DNA from: Mytilus edulis | Lineage: Eukaryota > Mollusca > Bivalvia > Mytilida > Mytilidae | Reading direction: 5' to 3' | NCBI RefSeq assembly: GCF_963676685.1 | Contig: NC_092351.1 | Location: 39,236,733 to 39,300,732, forward strand | Length of the DNA: 64,000 nucleotides | In this document: positions 21,965 to 35,800 of the stretch, piece after piece | Numbering within the stretch: the stretch's first letter is position 1 | Layout of the letters: each line of letters opens with the position of its first letter | Translations under genes and position numbers: made by a program | The notes under the pieces: generated by a model | What the model was told of the DNA's origin: nothing | The model's database searches: none | What the model saw: only the letters and a program-made list of their open reading frames with translations

Positions 21965-22275
21965 AGAGGACATCATCTACAGCATTTCTGTGTTGACATG
22001 AATTAGCATTGATATGGTCATAATTATAGATTAATTGTTTACAAAACATAGAATGTTTGAAATACTAATGATTTCTACCTCAGGAATAGATTACCTTAAT
22101 TGTATTTAGCAAAACTTTTAGGAATTTTTGGTTCTCAATGTTCTTCAACTTTGTTCTTTATTTGGCCTTTTTAACTTTTTTTATTCGAGCGTCACGTAAA
22201 AGTCTTTTGTAGACGAAACGCGCGTAAGGCACGAAAACAAAATCCCAATCCTGGTATCTATGTCATAATTATGAG
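21965..22275 (+). repeat. Dispersed repeat with GACGAAACGCGCGT 3' end, copy A
   Basis: Opens with CAGCATTTCTGTGTTGACAT and ends with TTGTAGACGAAACGCGCGTA, ATCCTGGTATCTATG. Family known to me as common in mussels. Confidence 0.75.
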
Positions 22276-22344
22276 TTTATTTACAACCTTTGGGTCGATG
22301 TCACCGCTGATGGAGTTTTTATTCCCCGGGGGTATGACCAGCCT

Positions 22345-22640
22345 AGTAGTCAGCACTTCTCTGTTAACACGAATTATCATTGATATGGCCATAATTATAT
22401 TTTAACTATTTAGAAAACTTTGAATTTTTGAAATACTAAGGCTTTTCTACCCAAGGAACAGATCACCTTAGCTGTTCTTTGCAAACTTTTACGATTTGTT
22501 TTGTACTCAATGCTCGTCAACTTCCTACTTTATTTGGCCTTTTTTCCTTTTTATTCGAGCTTCTCTAATGAGTCTTTTGCAGACGAAATGCGCGTCTGAC
22601 GGAAATTCAAAATTTCAATCCTGGTATCTCTGATGAGTTT
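22345..22640 (+). repeat. Dispersed repeat with GACGAAATGCGCGT 3' end, copy B
   Basis: TAGTAGTCAGCACTTCTCTG to AGACGAAATGCGCGTCTGAC and AATCCTGGTATCTCTGATG. Direct neighbour of copy A in the same orientation. Confidence 0.75.
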
Positions 22641-22914
22641 ATCTTCAGCTAAATAGCAGATAATGAAGTTAATTTAAATTAATGGATGATTCTTTATAAT
22701 AAACCGTTAAACCTTTGTATATTGTCTGCCTCATACGCATGACTGTTCTTTGTTTAACGTTCCCATCCCTGTCTTAAACTGGAATCCGCTTGTATTACGC
22801 TTCACTCAAACAAAGTGTAGTAGTCAGCTTATCCCTGTCAATGAATTAAAACAACATATGAGAATGTATGAAAAGAACACGTCTGGGCCCCCTGATTTCA
22901 AAATCAGAAAAAAC

Positions 22915-23075
22915 TAAAGGCAACAGTAGTATACAAATGTTCAACTGTCATAAATCTATTGAGAAAAAACAAATCCGAGTTACAAACTAAAACAGAGGAA
23001 AACACACCAACTATATAAAAAGAACAACGGAACAACAGAAACACTGAAGTATAACAAAAACAAACGCCAATATAC
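22915..23075 (+). repeat. Dispersed AATAAAGGCAACAGT-family repeat, copy 2
   Basis: AAAGGCAACAGTAGTATACA, TCAACTGTCATAAATCTATT, GAGGAAAACACACCAAC. Confidence 0.7.
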
Positions 23076-23599
23076 TGCATTATTATGATTCTGCTAAATA
23101 AAATACTTCAGATGTTCGCAACTTGAAGACTATAGACTTTTAATCATTGGTATTTGAATTTTTGAATTTTGCCTTTAACATTAGCACTGGAGCTTCAATT
23201 ATCTTTTATTGTTTGACAAAGTGCAAACATAACCAACATAGTCTCAATATGAATCAAGGATTTACACAAAAAGTATATTTAGCTGCATTGCCCCAAAAGT
23301 CTGTCTATACTGACGACAGTATTAATAATATTAGTTGAGTCGCCAATGTTATCCAATAATTATTAAACTAACCTCGGTACCAGTTGTAGGGAAGGGCTCA
23401 AGCTGGGTGAAGTTCATTACGACCGCAGCCAGTTAAGCTTGGTATATATTATCAAAGAACTATCTTATTAATTGAATGGTTCCAGGTGTGCTTGAGTGAT
23501 TGCTTGAATGAGTGATTAGTTGATTAATTGTTGCTTGCTTACGTTCAGTGAAAAATATACTATATATGTTCAAGACGAATACAAATAAATAAACTGCTA

Positions 23600-23716
23600 C
23601 ACTATTTTGGGTTCTGCAGGCGAAATTTTGTTGATTATAAAGGGAAACATTGAATCCTCCTTTATAGTTCAGTTACCAGACCCACCTTACAAAAGTTCTG
23701 GATCCGCCACTGTGAC
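23600..23716. repeat. Fragment of a GGATCCGCCACTG MITE
   Basis: Ends in AGTTCTGGATCCGCCACTGT, the reverse complement of the terminus of the element at 52759-52895. The other end is not intact. Confidence 0.5.
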
Positions 23717-24820
23717 CGGAACATATAAACGGCCACTTGAAAATGAGGGCATATTGTAAAGGGGCAGAAATTCACCCAGGTAGATGTCACGTACGAACAT
23801 GTCAGAGAGTTGTTGAAGTGGTTCCTTGACATCCACTCTGTAACACGGGGCTTACCAAGTCATTGTCCACTTCCATAATGACGTCCCAGATTTTATGCTA
23901 TATGCAAGTTAGATATATTTGTGTTTCAGTAAACTTCTTTTGATTTTGTACTCTTATACTCATCCAATAACCATTAATTTACACTCATCTTTTATAAAAC
24001 TGTTGGGCCAATTGGAACAAAAACTTCACCTTAAACCCCTTTATATATAGAAAAATCTGGCAGAACAAAGTGTTCAGAATGTCAAGATCTCTTCCTACTG
24101 TCCGTTTGGTCAAAATTATAGGGCTACACCTTATATAGATTACTGCCCTGTATTAACAATTTTCCCCATGTTTCTGTTGTTGCTTTTCATTGAAAAGTAT
24201 AAAAGCATATTGTTGTTTATCTCTTCTTAAAACGTTTATCAAACTAAAACGTGTTTTTTAATTACACAAAATGAAATTCTATGATATAGAAATAAAGTGA
24301 AACCATTACAGCCAAGTCACAGACATACAAATTAATGAATGTATAAACTTTTTCGCAGTAGTTTGTAAATGGCTAAAAACGGAGTTATGAAAATTCTAAA
24401 TGGTCTGTCATAAGAGAATGACACCATGTGGCAACGCTTGGCAACACTTATTTTGAGGGGTCGGGCCTTTTTATTTTTACAGGAGAAACATGTTTTTAAC
24501 AGTTATTAGGAAAACAAACTTAGTCTTTTTGTTTCGATAAATAAATATACAAGAACAGACATTTTTAAACTAATTTTCATTATAAACATTTATCAAATTG
24601 AACTTAAAATTACCTTCTAAAACAAATTATTTGATTTCCTCAAGACATTAGAATCAGTGAGTTTACATTTAAAAACTATACCCTCAACAGAAGGTGACTG
24701 GCTGGAGCCTAAATTAAAATCGGGTGACTATAATTAAAACATTATTTTTGAACTATATTAGAAATATAAAACTGTAAAACAGTGAATGCAAGAGATAGAC
24801 AAATGTTCTTAAAAAATTAA
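23717..24820. other. Gene-free stretch
   Basis: No supported exon. An open segment on the minus strand near 23900-23700 has no recognisable family and runs into the MITE fragment. Confidence 0.4.
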
Positions 24821-24824
24821 AATC

Positions 24825-25000
24825 ACAAAAATACTGAACTCCGAGGAAAATTCAAAACGTAAAGTACAAAGGGCAAAATCAAAAGCTCAAACGAATGGAC
24901 AATAACTGTCGTATCCCTAACTTTGTACAGACATTTTATTAAGTAGAAAATGGTGGATTAAACCTGGTTTTATAGCTAGCTATAGTTCAAACAAAAGTAA
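24825..25000 (+). repeat. Dispersed ACTCCGAGGAAAATTCAAAACG repeat
   Basis: ACTGAACTCCGAGGAAAATT, CAAAATCAAAAGCTCAAACG, GTAGAAAATGGTGGATTAAA and CCTGGTTTTATAGCTAGCTA. A reverse-oriented relative lies at 52495-52635. Confidence 0.7.
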
Positions 25001-25073
25001 TGTCTTATTTCTTAAACTATTTCAAAGAAAAGTTTTCAATATATTTATATCTGTTAAATTAATACTTTAACAG

Positions 25074-25172
25074 AAGTTATGCTGCAGGACATGCATTTGA
25101 CAAAGAAGTTCATGAGGAACGCCAATACAAACCATCCTGTTAAACATGTATTTGGCAATCTATAAAGAACTG
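25074..25172 (+). pseudogene. Decayed fragment of a second C4-like gene
   Basis: After a preserved acceptor-like TTTAACAG, GTTATGCTGCAGGACATGCA aligns with GTTGTGCAGCAGGAAATGCG at the start of exon 3 of the intact gene. GCCAATACAAACCATCCTGT then matches bases 21760-21780 and ATGTATTTGGCAATCT matches the VCGSL region. About 300 bp of the domain are deleted between the two blocks, and in-frame TAA codons follow. Downstream, ATGTAATGTTTTTGTCATTA also resembles the 3' flank of the intact gene. Not functional. Confidence 0.75.
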
Positions 25173-25174
25173 AC

Positions 25175-28100
25175 TCAATTGAAAATTTTAAAAGCCATAT
25201 AAAACATGTAATGTTTTTGTCATTACACACTTGATCTCTAATTTTATCGATTCGACTTATTTCAATTTTCACATTTTATGTTTGGCTAGCTATAACCAGC
25301 TTAAACCCAGCATTGTCTTCTGAAAAATACTTGTATAAAGTCAAGAATATGACAGATGTTTCCATTCGTTTTGTTGGTTCATAAAGTCTAACATTCGATT
25401 CGATATTGACTTCCTCCTTTCTTGAATTTACTTTCGAGTCCGGTATTAGCGTTTTATTCGTTTACAATATCAATAACATCTAAACACTCTTTATTTTAAC
25501 TCATCAATTAATTCTAAAAATCGATTATCATAGAAAGATTGTTGATGGTATCAGAGACATAGGTATGCAGTGAGGAGAATCATTCTTACCATCCGATTTC
25601 TATGACTCTCTGTTTCGCAAAATGTTTTGGAAACATACACGTTACTTTTTGTGGATACTGGTTTAAAATTATTTCGGACTTCGATTAAAAAAATTCTATC
25701 ACATTGAAGTTCAACAATTTAAGGAAACACTTTTTTGTACCAAATCGTAAATTTCAATGTCATTATACCCAAAGTCAGACTCGCCATTCCTGTATACTGA
25801 TCTACTCAATTAATGGCTATCAATGAAAAGTCATTCATCTTCATAATATTAGCATCAGACTTGACCAATACTTAAACAAGACACTGGCCACAAATATGTC
25901 AAATACATTTTCACATTTTTATTTATGATAACAATTTTCTCCTCACAATACAAGTGTTAAATTAGTTTAAAAAAAGAAATAATAAAGAAATAAATTATAC
26001 AATAAAAATATCAGTTTTAAAATTGCTGATTATATTCTAGTTCCTTTGTATATATAATACTTTTGTAGAAATTACCCAATTTATATTTCTTATGCAAAAC
26101 AGGAATCGGTCAGAGGAAATATGGCTTACATTATCTTAGAAAATTTTAAAATATTTCCATACCCTGTAAAAAAAATTATGTTAGTAAAAATTATAATGAC
26201 GAAAACTAGCTAAGCACTGTTAATTTTTTGATTATCAAACTGCAGTTTAAGGACTGTTTTTACATGTAAATAATGCTTGTTAGGATCATTGAACCATTAT
26301 GCAATCATTAAGGATGTACTAAGGTGAGTTCTAGTAATGTGTGTAAGATTTTATAGATCTTTCTTTTTTTCCTTCAATACAGGGTCAAATATCCCCCCCC
26401 CCATAACTGCTAATTTTCTTTCATATAAAACTTCAATAGCTAATAAAAGGTCATTCACAAAACTTTAAGCAGATTCAAATAATACGAATACAAATTTAAG
26501 GTAAAAGTCTGAGTCAGCCTTTAACTCGCCATTTAAAAAAACAACTCCATAATTTACCAATATTTTTAGCTTATTCTGTTGCTTTACTAATGCTCTTCCA
26601 ACTAATAGTATCATTTTTAGTTCTTGGTTTAATTTCACCTTATTACTTCCTTAAAATCTAATAAATTGTGAACATAGCAAAATAGTTGATTGTCAGAACA
26701 TACAGTTACTCATCACAGAAAGATATAGAAATTTCAAAATCTACAAATTTTCAAATAATATAGAGAAATTATTGTAAGCATAATGTGAAATAACAAAACA
26801 TTTATCTTAAGATCCAAAACAACTGAATAGATCCTAACAAGTTAGATATGTAACCTTTAAATACTTTTACATAAGATTAAATTATTGATATAAGCTAAGA
26901 AGCAATGCTTTCATAGCATTTTTATGTATTAATTCATCATAAATGCACATAGATGAATACATTTACAAATCAAATTATTAATAATATCATATCACTATAT
27001 TCATCTATATCTGCAGCAATATATAACACAAAAATAAACAAACAAAAAAACAGCTCTGACTAGAAATCATGATCTCGAATATTTCTCTTTTTAATGAAAG
27101 ACAATGCTTAGTAATTATGAAGCTTAAAGAATCAATAACTGATTGAGAATGGATAAACTAATTTCATCAGTGATTAATTTGTGTCCTCATTTTTAAATGA
27201 ACAGATAAAAATTGATTATCTATTAATTTTAAAACAAGTTCAATCAATTTAAATAAACTGCCATATCTCAATCTAATTTGTCATAACTACTAAAAAAAGT
27301 GTGGATTATATACGACCAAATACGGTATTACCAAAAATATTTCTATTAGAGAAAACAAATCTTTGGCAAGCATTTCAAACAATAAAGGATACTGTAGTTA
27401 AGTAGTTAGTATTAAAAAAAGCCTTGAACTATGAAGGAAAAATAAAACAAAAACGCAATCTAACTAAAATTAAATTTCTGCATTTATTTAAACTTTTTAT
27501 TAGTTAATGAACTCTTATGGGACTCTATTAGATCTCATACACTGCGACAAATAAAAAAAGAAAAGAAGTGCAGCAACCTTATCAAAAAGTTTGAAAAAAA
27601 CATGATTATATATTTAACAAAGAAAAAAACAATGACAAAATACAAGTATATATATACAATTAACATTTATGTAGATTTCATAGTACTTGAAAGGATTATC
27701 ATTAAAATTTAACTGAGATTGGAATACTCTTATAAATGCTAAAATTAATAGAAATGCTTTGCAGAACACAGTTTTCTCTCTAATTTCATGTTGTATGGAG
27801 GTATGTTCCTGTTATCTTCAGGTCAAATAATATTGTTTCTAGACTGTGGGTGTCCAAACAAGATCTATCAGAAAGCCTGAAATATTTGTGCTGGTCTTTT
27901 TTCCTTAATGTTGTAAGAATTGTAAACATGGCCATTTAAATTTTAGCAAAATAATTGATAAAATACTAGGCGGCACTATAACCTATAGTTGTTCACTTTT
28001 CACTCATTTTGACTTGGATGGAGAGTTGTCTATTTGGCACTCATACGACATCTTCTTAATTTTTTTTATAGCTAAAATATTCACATTTACAGTAATACAT

Positions 28101-29812
28101 AAACCTTGACTTTGTCTTTAAAAGTGTTGTAACAAAAAAGTTCAAGACTTCATTTTCTATTACATGGATTTCCAATCTCAGCTATAACTGCCTTACATTA
28201 TTATATGTACCTGATATTCATTCTAACATAGCAAAGATAAATATACTTAAATAAACTAAAAATATGTATACAAAAATTATAAAAAAATAACTATGCACCA
28301 CAATTAAAACAATAAATCATCCTTGCAAAATTAAATACTGAAAACAAGTGTCAATGAGAATGAAGATATTGTATGTGTGAATGATTATGGAACTATAAAG
28401 AATAATTTACTAACATGAAAAAAAATGCTAAAGAGAGCAAATGATCCCAATCTATGAAAGAATAACAAGTAAATCCAAATTCATACAAATCTCAACAAGT
28501 CTTAAAAGATAGCACAATACAAAGATTTTTTTACTTCCAATCACTAACCTCTGAAATGCTGTAACTTTCTTATGAATGCATAGAAAATAATAAAAAAGGT
28601 ATATATAGATAGATAAAAGATTAATCTTTTAAATGAATGCAATATTTTTATTATGCAATCATTATGCAATCAATTATTATGTAATTAGTGGCAAAATCTG
28701 GGTAAGTTCACTTGAATGAATTTAGCTCCACCATCTCTTTAACTATACAGAAAATTTTAACGAAATCTTAATCAACACATCATGGGCTTCAAAAGGGTGT
28801 CTCAGATTGTCTAGATAATGTTTAATTAGGTGTAAAATTTGTTCTATACATTATATCTGAAATCTGACACACCCTTTTGTAGATAATGACCATAGGAACA
28901 ACATATAATAAAATCAACCCTCTAGGGATACCTATGCAGAAGCTAATTTCATTTGAAAGTGGAAATTTGGTGAAAAATATTTTAGACACAGTTAACATTA
29001 TAATTGGTTACATAATTGTTGCATAATACTAACATTGCATTTATTTGAAAGAGTAATCTGTTAGCTATCCAAAACTACCACTTTTATAAATTTTCAAGCA
29101 TTATTAAGAAAGTTACAGCATTTTACAATTTGGGAGTTGGAGTTATAAAATTTGTATTGTGCTACCTTAATTTAGAATAAAACAGGCCCATAAAAAACAG
29201 GGAATGGAAAAGTCATTATTGGTTTTTCAATTATTAATTGTATCAATCAGTAGACATGGTAGAGTTTGCAAAAAAAAAAAGATACTTTTTTAAAGGGGCA
29301 TAACTCATAAATAAAGATGGAAAATAATACTGTCATTAAAAATATAAAAGAAATGTAAGATTGGTAGAAAGTGATAGAAGATGATATCAATCTGAGGAAT
29401 ATGTGTGTATAATCCATTTTATAATTGTCTGAATATTAATGCTAAAATATCAAAATCATAGCATCAAATCAGTATCATTGTATCAGTTATTATGCCTTGA
29501 TTAGAATTATTTATAATACCTCCAAATTTATCCTTGTCAATTTTCTGAATATCTAGTAAAAGTTCTAACTATTTGCAATATTAAAGATTTCAAAAAAGAG
29601 TAAGCATAATCAATAATAATAAAATAATTAACAGTAAAGATAAAAGTGCCATTGTATATTTTTTTCTCCATATGATCCTTTTTTCTCGTAGTAACAGATC
29701 TACCATGCTGACTTTACTAAACTTGACCCAGTTCTTACAGAGCTAGCTCTGTGCAGTGATACAACAGCAAGTTATACAATACTGGAGTTCTGTCGAGTGA
29801 TGTGACTGTCGA
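25175..29812. other. Gene-free AT-rich stretch, includes 3' UTR/flank of the flippase gene
   Basis: No exon was recognised. The right end must contain the 3' UTR of the minus-strand flippase; several TTTATT (AATAAA on the minus strand) hexamers occur and none can be chosen. A dispersed repeat lies at 27968-28070 and a CCCCCCCCC run near 26393. Confidence 0.45.
27968..28070 (+). repeat. Dispersed mussel repeat fragment
   Basis: ACCTATAGTTGTTCACTTTT, GATGGAGAGTTGTCTATTTG and GGCACTCATACGACATCTTC. Reverse complement of the 5' part of the family at 5285. Confidence 0.6.
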
Positions 29813-29866
29813 TCACAAGCCTTCTGGTTTTTCTTTAGAACTGTCGTAATATCTGATCAATTCAGC
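29813..29866 (-). CDS. Flippase exon w16 (last coding exon, stop)
   Basis: [17 protein letters not shown] then TGA. Acceptor TATAATTTCAG. Matches the SEVIRAYDTTKQRP-type end of vertebrate ATP8A proteins. Confidence 0.9.
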   Translation of the reverse strand, partial: AELIRYYDSSKEKPEGL

Positions 29867-32800
29867 CTGAAATTATATAAACAAAATTTAAAGAAGATTA
29901 ATAAATGCAATGCTCTCCTATAACTTATATCAGGAGGCATTTTTTCAAATAAATACTATTATTGTCATATTGATATATTACTATGACGTCACATACATAG
30001 CATCGCTACAAGTATTAGAAAATCAAAGTGATGGAAATCACTCATGGAGAGATTAGAAGAGTAGTTTGAATTATTTCATATTAAGGTATGGTGGGGGAAA
30101 ATGAACATTTATAAAGCACTATTGCTGAAAATTGCATTTACAGCAGGTCTTTAGAAGGAAACTTGCTTTTCCAGTATGAAGATAAAATGAGCTCAAACTA
30201 AATAATATGGGTCTCTTAATTTGCACAATTTTATTTAAACTGCAGTTTATATCTTATCGAAATTATGTTGCCGGTGTCATATGGTATTTTGAACCCCATG
30301 GTAAAATGACCCCGGGGTCAAAATACCGCTATGGTAAATTGAACCCCCCCATGGTAAATTGAACCCCCCCTGTATGGAAAATTGAACCCCCATGGTAAAT
30401 TGAACCCCCCTGTTTTTTTAATTCTAGATGATTAATAAAACATTTAACATTATATAAAAGCTAATCAAATATTAAAAATCATTAATACAAGAAGGGGAGG
30501 TCAATTTTCAATGATTGGTTTAAAGAAAAATATTTCCTTGGTATAAGTGCTCTGAAGTCTTAACCAACAAAATTTCAATCAAAAAACTTCTGAAAGCATT
30601 ATAACTAGACCATGTAGCTTGGACACTTTAATTTTTTGAAATTTGTAATATTTATATAGAATGGTAGACTTAAGTTTTGATTCTCCATGGTAAAAAAAGG
30701 GGGAGGGGGGCAAATTACCATGGCTCAGTTAATCTAAAAAGTAAAATTTTCAAAACATCTTTTCAAGCTACTAAAATAAATACAAACTTCTTATTGGAGT
30801 ATAATAAATATGGAAAGGAGCTAGATATTTTAGCATTAAAAGTCTTTAGATGTATAGTAGGGGGCTCAATATACCATGGTAGGGGGGTCAAAATAACATG
30901 CCATGGCAAAGTAAAATTTTCAAAATATCTTTTCCAGCATATTTAATACATACAAACTACGTATTGGAGTATAATAACTATGTAAAGAAGCTAGAATAGA
31001 TTGAGTTTTTGAAATTCAAGGTCTATAGTAGGGGGTTCAATATACCGCAGGGGGGTCAAAATACCATGGCTAAGTAAAATTTTCAAAATATCTTTTCCAG
31101 TATGTTTAATACATACAAACTATTTATTTGGGTATTATAACTATGTTAAGGAGTTAGAATAGCTAGAATTTTTGAAATTCAAGGTCTATAGTAGGGGGTT
31201 CAATATACCGCAGGGGGGTCAAAATACCATGGCTAAGTAAAATTTTCAAAATATCTTTTCCAGCATATTTAATACATACAAACTACTTATTTGGGTACTA
31301 TAACTATGTTAAGGAGCTAGAATAGATTGAATTTTTTAAATTCAAGGTCTATAGTAGGGGGTTCAATATACCGCAGGGGGGTCAAAATACCATGGCAAAG
31401 TAAAATATTCAAAACATCTTTTCCAGCATATCTAATACATACAAACTACTTATTGGGTTATTATAACTATATTAAGGAGTTAGAATAGCTAGAATTTTTG
31501 AAATTCAAGGTCTATAGTAGGGGGTTCAATATACCGTAGGGGGGTCAAAATACCATGGCTAAGTAAAATTTTCAAACTATATTTTCCAGCATATTTAATA
31601 CATACAAACTACTTATTGGAGTATTATAACTATGTTACAGTACACACAGAGAGGATGTAATCTCATACTCCCTACACTGTGTAAAAACTTGGTGTCACAC
31701 CAGGAAACTTTTACTTAGCCATGGTATTTTGACCCCCCTGCGGTATATTGAACCCCCTACTATAGACCTTGGATTTCAAAAATTCTAGCTATTCTAACTC
31801 CTTAACATAGTTATAATACTCAAATTAGTAGTTTGTATGTATTAGATATGCTGGAAAAGATATTTTGAAAATTTTACTTAGCCATGGTATTTTGACCCCC
31901 CTGCGGTATATTGAACCCCCTACTATAGACCTTAAATTTCAAAAATTCAATCTATTCTAGCTCCTTAACATAGTTATAATAATCCAATAAGTAGTTTGTA
32001 TGTATTAGATATGCTGGAAAAGATATTTTGAAAATTTTACTTAGCCATGGTATTTTGACCCCCCTGCGGTATATTGAACCCCCTACTATAGACCTTAAAT
32101 TTCAAAAATTCAATCTATTCTAGCTCCTTAACATAGTTATAATAATCCAATAAGTAGTTTGTATGTATTAGATATGCTGGAAAATATATTTTGAAAATTT
32201 TACTTAGCCATGGTATTTTGACCCCCCTGCGGTATATTGAACCCCCTACTATAGACCTTGAATTTCAAAAATTCAATCTATTCTAACTCCTTTACATAGT
32301 TATAATAACCCAATAAGTAGTTTGTATGTATTAAATATGCTGGAAAATATATTTTGAAAATTTTACTTTGCCATGGTATTTTGACCCCCCTGCGGTATAT
32401 TGAACCCCCTACTAGACCTTGAATTTCTTAAATTCTAGCTATTCTAACTCCTTAATATAGTTATAATACTCAAATTAGTAGTTTGTAAGTATTAGATATG
32501 CTGGAAAAGATATTTTGAAAATTTTACTTTGCCATGGTATTTTGACCCCCCTGCAGTATATTGAACCCCCTACTATAGACCTTGAATTTCAAAAATTCTA
32601 GCTATTCTAACTCCTTAACATAGTTATAATAACCCAATAAGTAGTTTGTATGTATTCAATATGCTGGAAAATATATTTTGAAAATTTTACTTTGCCATGG
32701 TATTTTGACCCCCCTGCGGTATATTGAACCCCCTACTAGACCTTGAATTTCTTAAATTCTAGCTATTCTAACTCCTTAATATAGTTATAATACTCAAATT

Positions 32801-35800
32801 AGTAGTTTGTAAGTATTAGATATGCTGGAAAAGATATTTTGAAAATTTTACTTTGCCATGGTATTTTGACCCCCCTGCAGTATATTGAACCCCCTACTAT
32901 AGACCTTGAATTTCAAAAATTCTAGCTATTCTAACTCCTTAACATAGTTATAATAACCCAATAAGTAGTTTGTATGTATTCAATATGCTGGAAAAGATAT
33001 TTTGAAAATTTTACTTCGCCATGGTATTTTGACCCCCCTGCGGTATATAGAACCCCCTACTATAGACCTTGATTTTCAAAAATTTTAGCTATTCTAACTC
33101 CTTAACATAGTTATAATACCCCAATAAGTAGTTTGTATGTATTAAATATGCTGGAAAATATATTTTGAAAATTTTACTTAGCCATGGTATTTTGACCCCC
33201 CTGCGGTATATTGAACCCCCTACTATAGACCTTGAATTTCAAAAATTCAATCTATTCTAGCTCCTTAACATAGTTATAGTACCCAAATAAGTAGTTTGTA
33301 TGTATTAAATATGCTGGAAAAGATATTTTGAAAATTTTACTTAGCCATGGTATTTTGACCCCCCTGCGGTATATTGAACCCCCTACTATAGACCTTGAAT
33401 TTCAAAAATTCTAGCTATTCTAACTTCTTAATATAGTTATAATACTCAAATTAGTAGTTTGTATGTATTAGATATGCTGGAAAAGATATTTTGAAAATTT
33501 TACTTTGCCATGGTATTTTGACCCCCCTGCAGTATATTGAACCCCCTACTATAGACCTTGAATTTCAAAAATTCTAGCTATTCTAACTCCTTAACATAGT
33601 TATAATAACCCAATAAGTAGTTTGTATGTATTCAATATGCTGGAAAATATATTTTGAAAATTTTACTTTGCCATGGTATTTTGACCCCCCTGCGGTATAT
33701 TGAACCCCCTACTATAGACCTTGAATTTCAAAAATTCAATCTATTCTAGCTCCTTAACATAGTTATAATAATCCAATAAGTAGTTTGTATGTATTAGATA
33801 TGCTGGAAAATATATTTTGAAAATTTTACTTAGCCATGGTATTTTGACCCCCCTGCGGTATATTGAACCCCCTACTTATTAGACCTTGAATTTCAAAAAT
33901 TCAATCTATTCTAGCTCCTTAACATAGTTATAGTACCCAAATAAGTAGTTTGTATGTATTCAATATGCTGGAAAATATATTTTGAAAATTTTACTTTGCC
34001 ATGGTATTTTGACCCCCCTGCGGTATATTGAACCCCCTACTATACCTTGAATTTCAAAAATTCTAGCTATTCTAACTCCTTAATGTAGTTATAATAATCC
34101 AATAAGTAGTTTGTATGTACTAGATATGCTGGAAAAGATAATTTGAAAATTTTACTTTGCCATGGTATTTTGACCCCCCTGCGGTATATTGAACCCCCTT
34201 CTATAGACCTTGAATTTCAAAAACTCAATCTATTCTAGCTTCTTTACATAGTTATTATACTCCAATACATAGTTTGTATGTATTTAATATGCTGGAAAAG
34301 ATATTTTGAAAATTTTACTTAGCCATGGTATTTTGACCCCCCTGCGGTATATTGAACCCCCTACTATAGACCTTGTTTTTCAAAAATTTTAGCTATTCTA
34401 ACTCCTTAACATAGTTATAATACCCCAATAAGTAGTTTGTATGTACTAAATATGCTGGAAAATATATTTTAAAAATTTTACTTAGCCATGGTATTTTGAC
34501 CCCCCTGCGGTATATTGAACCCCCTACCATAGACCTCAAATTAAAAAAAATTATAGCCAATAATTTGTAAATTAAATTATCTGCAATATTATTTATCAAA
34601 AACAGGGGGGTTCAATATACCGCATGGGGGTTCAAAATACCATATGTGAAAAATGACCCCAGGGTCAAAATACCATGCGGTATAATGACCCCGGGGTCAT
34701 TTTACCGCATGGTAATTTGACCCCGGGTTCAATTTTTAGGGGGTTCAAAATACCATATGACACCGGTTCTGAACATGTTTCAAAAAAACAAAAAAATGCA
34801 AAAATTCTTCTAGTAAATGTTACCAACTATCCTTGTAAGACATAAATCTGGACCAACAGCTTAAAACTTTAAAGTGTCAACAAACAAAATTGAAAAATGT
34901 TGTTATGGGGCATTTTGTAAGTTGAAACAGAGGTTATAGGGCATTGTAGTCAAGATTAAAAGTTTTAGAGTGCCTTTTGATCAATTTTTAAAGTATTTTT
35001 CAACACAGGGCATTGAAAATGTACTTTTTCAACGTAACCAATTAAAAAACTTATCTTATTGAAATGTGGATTCTTTCTTGATTGCAAACATATGTATTCA
35101 CTTCTAATAAAAATTCAAATGACTAAAATAGACATAATGATTGATGGGAAATAAACTAATAAACAATGGTTTGTTATAATTAAAAGTTTTAAAATTTTTA
35201 AACTGTTTCAAGCCAATTCCTGATAAAAAAAAGTGTACTAATTTAATTGTTGATTAATTACAGATGATTATCGGAAATTTTTCAAGTAAATTATAGGCCT
35301 TACTTGAATACCTTTTATTTATTCATATTTATATTCATATTTCATTTTTTTAAGATCTTGTTAATCCATTAATCATTTATCTTTCAGATATAATTTACAG
35401 AATCACTTTATGTAATGTAGATCAAAAGTAATTGGCAATAAATAAATCTATCATCCTTATATATATCAAACATCTAATATACACATTTGTGTATTCAATT
35501 ATGAGGTCAAATACTTGTGTATTAAGAATTATATTGAGTGGTCTGTATAATTATGTAAGACTGAGGTTGATAGGTAATGTGGTCAATTTGATTGGCAGTT
35601 TAGGAGGTGAGGCATTGTAATTAAAAGTTCACCTTGTCTATGATTGTTTAGTGATAATGACAGTTGTCAATCATACTAGTTGAATCAATACCCAGTTACC
35701 TAATCAAAATGTTTTTTAAAAGCCTACACATCAACACACCTTAATGACATACATTCTTGAATGAACTGCTCCAATAATATACCCAGTTTTTTTCAGTTTA

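Noticed and set aside
23700-23900. Minus-strand open stretch with MDVKEPLQQLSDMFVRDI
   Set aside because: No recognisable domain, no splice sites fitting a gene model, and it ends in a MITE fragment.
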